This document shows positions 60,347 to 64,000 of a stretch of DNA of 64,000 bases, piece after piece. Origin of the DNA: Pseudomonas fluorescens (lineage in GTDB: Bacteria; Pseudomonadota; Gammaproteobacteria; Pseudomonadales; Pseudomonadaceae). The notes beneath the pieces were generated by a model. The model was not told the origin of the DNA. It saw nothing but the letters and a program-made list of their open reading frames with translations, and did not search any database. Numbering within the stretch: the first letter of the stretch is position 1; every line of letters starts with the position of its first letter. The position numbers and the translations under genes are program-made. The DNA lies in NCBI RefSeq assembly GCF_018614655.1, contig NZ_JAGGOG010000011.1, forward strand, positions 62,001 through 126,000, in the 5' to 3' direction.

Positions 60347-61261
60347 ATGGAACTTCGCCATTTACGCTATTTCATCATGGTGGCTGAAGAGCGACATTTC
60401 ACCCGCGCTGCCGCCCGTTTGAACATACAACAACCGCCCCTCAGCCAACAGATTCGCGCCCTGGAACAAGAGCTGGGGTTCGAGCTGTTCAAGCGCCACC
60501 CCAAAGGGGTCGACCTTACCGCTGGCGGGCTGGTATTCCTCGATGAAGCGCGGATCATCCTGGCCCGCGTCGAACACGGATCCCTCAAGGCCTCCCGCGC
60601 CGCCCACGGCATCGAAGGCACCCTGGTCATCGGCTTCACCAGCTCCGCCGCCGCCCACCCGTTGATCCCGCGCATCATCCGCGCCTACCGTGAGCACTAT
60701 CCGGGGGTGGAGCTCTCGGTCAAGGAAGGCAGCGCCCGAGAAATCACCGAAGAAACCCTGGAGAAACGCATCGACATCGGCACCCTCCGCGCGCCAGTCA
60801 GCGACCATCAAAGCCTCACCTTCCACCGCCTGCTCAACGAAGAAATGCTCCTCACCCTGCCCGTCGGCCATCCGCTGCTCAAAGGCCGAGAACCTTCAAT
60901 CAGCCTGAACGCCCTCAAGGACGAACGCTTCATCCTCGTGCGTCGTCCCGGTGCTCCGGGCATGTATGCCAACCTGATCAAGGCCTGCCAGAACGCCGGA
61001 TTCGAACCGAAGATAGCCTTTGAAGTGGAGCGGATGCTGACCAACGTCAGCCTGGTGGCTGCGGGAGAAGGTATCTCGGTAGTGCCTGCCTCCATGCGCG
61101 ATGTGCACCGGGACAGTGTGGTGTATTGCCGGATTCGAGATGCGCGACCACGGTTGTTGGCCCCGATCACCTTGGTACGGCGCACGTTCAATCCGTCGGC
61201 GCCGTTGCAGAATTTTATTGAGCTGGCGCGGAAGCTGGCTGGGGTTTATCGGAAGGCATAA
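60347..61261 (+). CDS. LysR family regulator of the lyase/symporter cluster
   Basis: A 304-residue LysR protein of the BenM/CatM-like type: winged helix RHLRYFIMVAEERHFTRAAA, then RLNIQQPPLSQQIRALEQEL, and an effector domain beginning GTLVIGFTSSAAAHPLIPRI. It is divergent from the symporter gene and close to the OprD-lyase pair, so it likely controls these genes in response to their substrate or product (inference). Confidence 0.9.
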   Translation: MELRHLRYFIMVAEERHFTRAAARLNIQQPPLSQQIRALEQELGFELFKRHPKGVDLTAGGLVFLDEARIILARVEHGSLKASRAAHGIEGTLVIGFTSSAAAHPLIPRIIRAYREHYPGVELSVKEGSAREITEETLEKRIDIGTLRAPVSDHQSLTFHRLLNEEMLLTLPVGHPLLKGREPSISLNALKDERFILVRRPGAPGMYANLIKACQNAGFEPKIAFEVERMLTNVSLVAAGEGISVVPASMRDVHRDSVVYCRIRDARPRLLAPITLVRRTFNPSAPLQNFIELARKLAGVYRKA

Positions 61262-61279
61262 GGCCTGCGCGATTAAGGG

Positions 61280-61609
61280 TCAATCCACCACAAACAACCT
61301 TGCCCCCGTGTCAGTCGATGACCGATGCCCCTCCCTATCATTGCCCACCTGATAACTCATCCCGGCGGTGAGGGTGAATCGACGACCATCCTCCAGTTCA
61401 GTGTGCAATTCGCCCTCCAGGCATAGCAGGATATGACCTCTCCAGCACCAGTGATCGGCCAGATAGCCGGGGCTGTATTCAATCATTCGTACCCGCACCG
61501 AACCGAACTGACAGGTGCGCCAATAAGCATGACCTGTTTCTCCGGGATGGAGGGTGGGCTCGACAGTTGACCAATCAGTGGTGCCAAACGGGATTGCGAC
61601 AAGATCCAT
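61280..61609 (-). CDS. DHCW-motif cupin-fold protein
   Basis: A 109-residue protein of the small cupin family with GETGHAYWRTCQFG, GYLADHWCWRGHILLC and a C-terminal EGHRSSTDTGARLFVVD. The histidines in the ADHWCWRGH and EGHRSS stretches are candidate metal ligands, though no metal is established. The ATG at 61609 has GAGG six bases upstream and gives the family length. It is convergent with the LysR gene. Confidence 0.83.
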   Translation of the reverse strand: MDLVAIPFGTTDWSTVEPTLHPGETGHAYWRTCQFGSVRVRMIEYSPGYLADHWCWRGHILLCLEGELHTELEDGRRFTLTAGMSYQVGNDREGHRSSTDTGARLFVVD

Positions 61610-61749
61610 AATTGCCTCGGTCATCAAACAACGACAGAAGACCGTACTGGCTGCCTGAGACTTGCGATAGACACAGATGGTTGGCTTTTGTGGGATACAG
61701 CCCTGCGCTCTTGTTATCCTGTTGCTCCACTGCGCCTGGATGTCCTTTG

Positions 61750-62244
61750 ATGCAAATCGACCCCGCCTACATCCTCCACGAGACCGAGCACTGGATCCTC
61801 AACCATCACCTGGCGTCCGCATTGCCGGGCTACCTGATGCTGGGTGCCAAGACGCCTATCAGTTCACTGACTGATTTGCCGGAGCCGGCGCTTGCGGAAC
61901 TGGGCGGGTTGCTCGCCAAGACCCAGCGGGTCATGGAGGTGCAGTTGGCGCCCAAGTGGCTGTACATCAGCCGGTTCGGGCACATGCCAGGCTTCCCCCT
62001 GCACTTTCATTTCATCCCGGTGTACGGCTGGGTGGAGGACCTGTTCTGGCAGGATGAGCGCTACCGGGTGCTGGAGAATTTTTCCGCAGCTACCTCACCA
62101 CAGCCCCTGACGGACGGAGCCGAGCTGACGCTGTTTATCTGGCGCGAATTTGGTGAGCGCTTCACGCCACCGGCAACGCAGGGACCGTCGGTGTGCGAGA
62201 CGATTGAGCGCTTGAGGGAGGCGCTCAGAAACAAAGTCGTTTAG
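61750..62244 (+). CDS. HIT family (histidine triad) protein
   Basis: A 164-residue protein with the histidine triad near the middle as FPLHFHFIPVYGW (His-x-His-x-x-x form) and an N-terminal DPAYILHETEHWILNHHLAS. HIT enzymes hydrolyse or transfer nucleotide phosphoramidates or dinucleotides. The third histidine of the classic H-x-H-x-H is replaced, so it is a family variant. The ATG at 61750 is the start that gives the common length. Confidence 0.78.
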   Translation: MQIDPAYILHETEHWILNHHLASALPGYLMLGAKTPISSLTDLPEPALAELGGLLAKTQRVMEVQLAPKWLYISRFGHMPGFPLHFHFIPVYGWVEDLFWQDERYRVLENFSAATSPQPLTDGAELTLFIWREFGERFTPPATQGPSVCETIERLREALRNKVV

Positions 62245-62253
62245 TCCTAAGTT

Positions 62254-62688
62254 TCAAGCATTCTCGTTACCCCGCCGGGTAAACGAATACCGGTCGATAT
62301 CCGTCCTCAGTTGCCAGCCCTGACTCTGCCAATAGCGGGCTGCGCTTTCGTTGGTCTTGAACACATCAAGGTGGCACTTCTGGATGCCTTGCTGTTCAAG
62401 CGCTGAAAGACAGCGCTCTACCAGCGTATTGGCAATGCCTTGGCGCCGATACTCGGGCAACACCAGCAAATGCTGCAGATACCCACGACGTCCGTCATGC
62501 CCGCACATCACGCAAGCGCAGAGCACGCCATCCGCTTCAACGACAAAACTCATACCAGGGTTGCGCTCCAGATACCGGGAGGTCGACTCGCGGGAGTCGG
62601 CATCACGCAGGGAAATACCAGGAGTGTTGCGCATAAGGTCGATGACAGCGGTGTAGTCGCCCCTTGTCATGACGCGAATATTGAGCAT
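62254..62688 (-). CDS. GNAT family N-acetyltransferase
   Basis: A 144-residue acetyltransferase. The acetyl-CoA site is LQHLLVLPEYRRQGIANTLV, with R-R-Q-G-I-A as the loop, followed by LDVFKTNESAARYWQSQGW. Small stand-alone GNATs of this type act on amines or small molecules; the substrate is unknown. Its stop is 10 bases from that of the convergent HIT gene. Confidence 0.88.
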   Translation of the reverse strand: MLNIRVMTRGDYTAVIDLMRNTPGISLRDADSRESTSRYLERNPGMSFVVEADGVLCACVMCGHDGRRGYLQHLLVLPEYRRQGIANTLVERCLSALEQQGIQKCHLDVFKTNESAARYWQSQGWQLRTDIDRYSFTRRGNENA

Positions 62689-62730
62689 TGGATCGAGCCT
62701 GGTGGTGTGGGTTTTCCATACTAACGCGGT

Positions 62731-62838
62731 CCCCTGTAGGAGCGAGCTTGCTCGCGAAAAACCTGAGTGCGCCGCTGGGTGTCAGTTTTCCATCGTTATC
62801 GTTAACGACCTTCGCGAGCAAGCTCGCTCCTACAGGGG
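62731..62838. repeat. REPIN (GTAGGAGCGAGC family)
   Basis: Left arm CCCCTGTAGGAGCGAGCTTG (continuing CTCGCGAA) and right arm beginning TTCGCGAGCAAGCTCGCTCC (ending TACAGGGG) are perfect inverse complements over 28 bases, enclosing about 52 bases. It is the classic P. fluorescens REP doublet. It lies between the GNAT gene and the flavin monooxygenase gene. Confidence 0.92.
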
Positions 62839-62891
62839 ATCACGTCAGTGCCTGGCTGCTCTGCATCAGTTATTTATGCTCACTTCCCAGC

Positions 62892-62909
62892 TTAATAATA
62901 TTTTATTAA
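62892..62909 (+). promoter_or_regulatory. AT-rich palindrome upstream of the monooxygenase gene
   Basis: TTAATAA-TATT-TTATTAA, a 7-bp dyad with a four-base centre, lies about 70 bases before the ATG at 62980. It could be a regulator's binding site or part of the promoter. No regulator gene is adjacent in the window. Confidence 0.4.
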
Positions 62910-62979
62910 TACCCGCCCGCCCCCTAGCCTTGAAGTCATGCCCGACCTGAATCCAATCGCTGTTCAGAAGGATAGAGAC

Positions 62980-64000
62980 ATGACTGTTGAAACAATAAAA
63001 ATAGACACTCTTGTGGTAGGCGCCGGCCAGGCCGGCGTGGCCATGAGTGAGCATCTGAGCAAGCAGGGCGTGCCGCATCTGGTGCTGGAGCGCAGTCGTA
63101 TCGCCGAGCGCTGGCGCACCGGGCGCTGGGATTCGCTGGTGGCCAACGGGCCGGCCTGGCATGACCGCTTTCCAGGCCTTGAGTTTGATGACGTCAGCCC
63201 GGACGGCTTTGCCGCGAAAGAACGCGTGGCGGACTACTTTGAAGCCTACGCCCGCAAGTTCAACGCACCGATCCGTACTGGCGTTGAAGTGAAGTCGGTA
63301 GAGCGCAATGTCGGCCGTCCGGGCTTCACCGTACACACCTCTGAAGGCGTGATCGAAGCCAACCGGGTGGTCGCAGCCACCGGACCATTCCAGAAGCCGG
63401 TGATCCCGGCAATCGCGCCGCAGAATGTGCCCTTCACGCAAATCCACTCTGCCGACTACCGCAACCCTGGGCAACTGCCCGAGGGCGCCGTGCTGGTGGT
63501 GGGTGCGGGCTCTTCGGGGGTGCAGATCGCCGATGAATTGCAGCGTGCCGGCAAGCAGGTTTATCTGTCGGTGGGCGCCCATGACCGCCCTCCGCGTGCC
63601 TATCGCAACCGTGATTTCTGCTGGTGGCTGGGGGTGCTGGGCGAGTGGGATCAGGCGGCGATGAAGCCGGGCCGCGAACACGTGACCATTGCAGTCAGCG
63701 GTGCGCATGGCGGCAAGACCATCGATTTTCGCGAGCTGGCTCATCGCGGCATGACGCTGGTGGGGTTGACCCAATCCTTCAATGGCAGCGTGGCGACGTT
63801 TCAGCCGAACCTGGTGGAAAACCTGACCCGCGGTGACGAGAACTACCTGGCGCTGCTGGATGCGGCAGACGCCTATATCGAGCGCAATGGCCTCGACCTG
63901 CCACTGGAGCCTGAAGCCCGGCGCGTGTTCCCGGACCCTGAATGCGTCACCCAGCCGATCCTTGAACTGGACCTGGCCAAGGCCGGCGTCACGACCATCA
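62980..64000 (+). CDS. FAD-dependent flavin monooxygenase / oxidoreductase, 3' end beyond the window
   Basis: The visible 340 residues have the FAD-binding motif VVGAGQAGVAMSEHLSKQG near residue 11, an ERWRTGRWDSLVANGPAWHD-like stretch, VVAATGPFQKPVIP, and the second nucleotide motif VVGAGSSGVQIADELQRAG near residue 168. This is the layout of Baeyer-Villiger/flavin-containing monooxygenases of the CzcO type. AAGGA is nine bases before the ATG. The substrate is unknown; the remainder of the gene is off the window edge. Confidence 0.88.
   Translation, partial: MTVETIKIDTLVVGAGQAGVAMSEHLSKQGVPHLVLERSRIAERWRTGRWDSLVANGPAWHDRFPGLEFDDVSPDGFAAKERVADYFEAYARKFNAPIRTGVEVKSVERNVGRPGFTVHTSEGVIEANRVVAATGPFQKPVIPAIAPQNVPFTQIHSADYRNPGQLPEGAVLVVGAGSSGVQIADELQRAGKQVYLSVGAHDRPPRAYRNRDFCWWLGVLGEWDQAAMKPGREHVTIAVSGAHGGKTIDFRELAHRGMTLVGLTQSFNGSVATFQPNLVENLTRGDENYLALLDAADAYIERNGLDLPLEPEARRVFPDPECVTQPILELDLAKAGVTTI

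Overview
The window is a GC-rich chromosomal segment of a Pseudomonas, most likely of the P. fluorescens group. Evidence is the gene content, the REP/REPIN palindromes of several families, and a core order (cti-metH, cysI-DUF934, ldcA-dnaQ-rnhA-methyltransferase-gloB-mltD-two YejA-like proteins-yejBEF) that matches my memory of the P. aeruginosa metH-to-yej region. Species assignment is inference. No rRNA, tRNA, CRISPR array, transposase or prophage gene was recognised.

Layout. 1-10010: partial cti (fatty-acid cis/trans isomerase), metH, a REPIN, a DUF2970 membrane protein, a lone periplasmic binding protein, a 37-residue membrane protein, cysI and its DUF934 partner. 10023-17871: an accessory redox block with a MerR regulator and Old Yellow Enzyme (classic 19-bp-spacer operator), poxB, LysR-azoR, a ChrR-like flavin reductase, a conserved small protein, another LysR and a GNAT. 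17880-35384: the conserved backbone ldcA, dnaQ, rnhA, methyltransferase, gloB, mltD and the YejABEF-type peptide importer. About 3.2 kb of accessory genes sits between dnaQ and rnhA (NTF2-like protein, alcohol dehydrogenase remnant, AraC regulator, GDPD-like lipoprotein). 35571-39715: a Fur-box-preceded FecI sigma factor, FecR anti-sigma factor and TonB-dependent siderophore receptor. 39792-45778: AraC, LysE exporter, a glucarate module (GntR regulator, MFS transporter, gudD) and nudK. 46120-55824: an FMN alpha-hydroxy-acid dehydrogenase, a large dermonecrotic-toxin-like gene split by a frameshift, a DeoR regulator with a good promoter, a DJ-1/PfpI remnant, small membrane proteins, and a copper-delivery set (DUF2946, SCO, PCuAC). 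55941-61261: an OprD porin, a secreted argininosuccinate-lyase-like enzyme, a divergent DAACS symporter and a LysR regulator. 61280-64000: cupin, HIT protein, GNAT, a REPIN and a flavin monooxygenase cut by the window edge.

The most interesting unit is 56013-61261. An outer-membrane OprD channel is followed after 19 nt by a fumarase/aspartase/argininosuccinate-lyase-superfamily enzyme with a signal peptide. Beside them are a C4-dicarboxylate-type symporter and a LysR gene. Together they suggest a periplasmic pathway: a substrate enters through OprD, is cleaved outside the cytoplasm (perhaps to fumarate plus an amine), and the product is taken up. The lyase and the symporter both depart from family motifs at key positions, so their substrates are probably not the textbook ones. 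Other notable points are two REPINs of one family whose GTAG foot supplies the TAG stop codon of dnaQ and of the symporter gene, the split toxin-like gene, and a GDPD-like lipoprotein lacking usual metal ligands.
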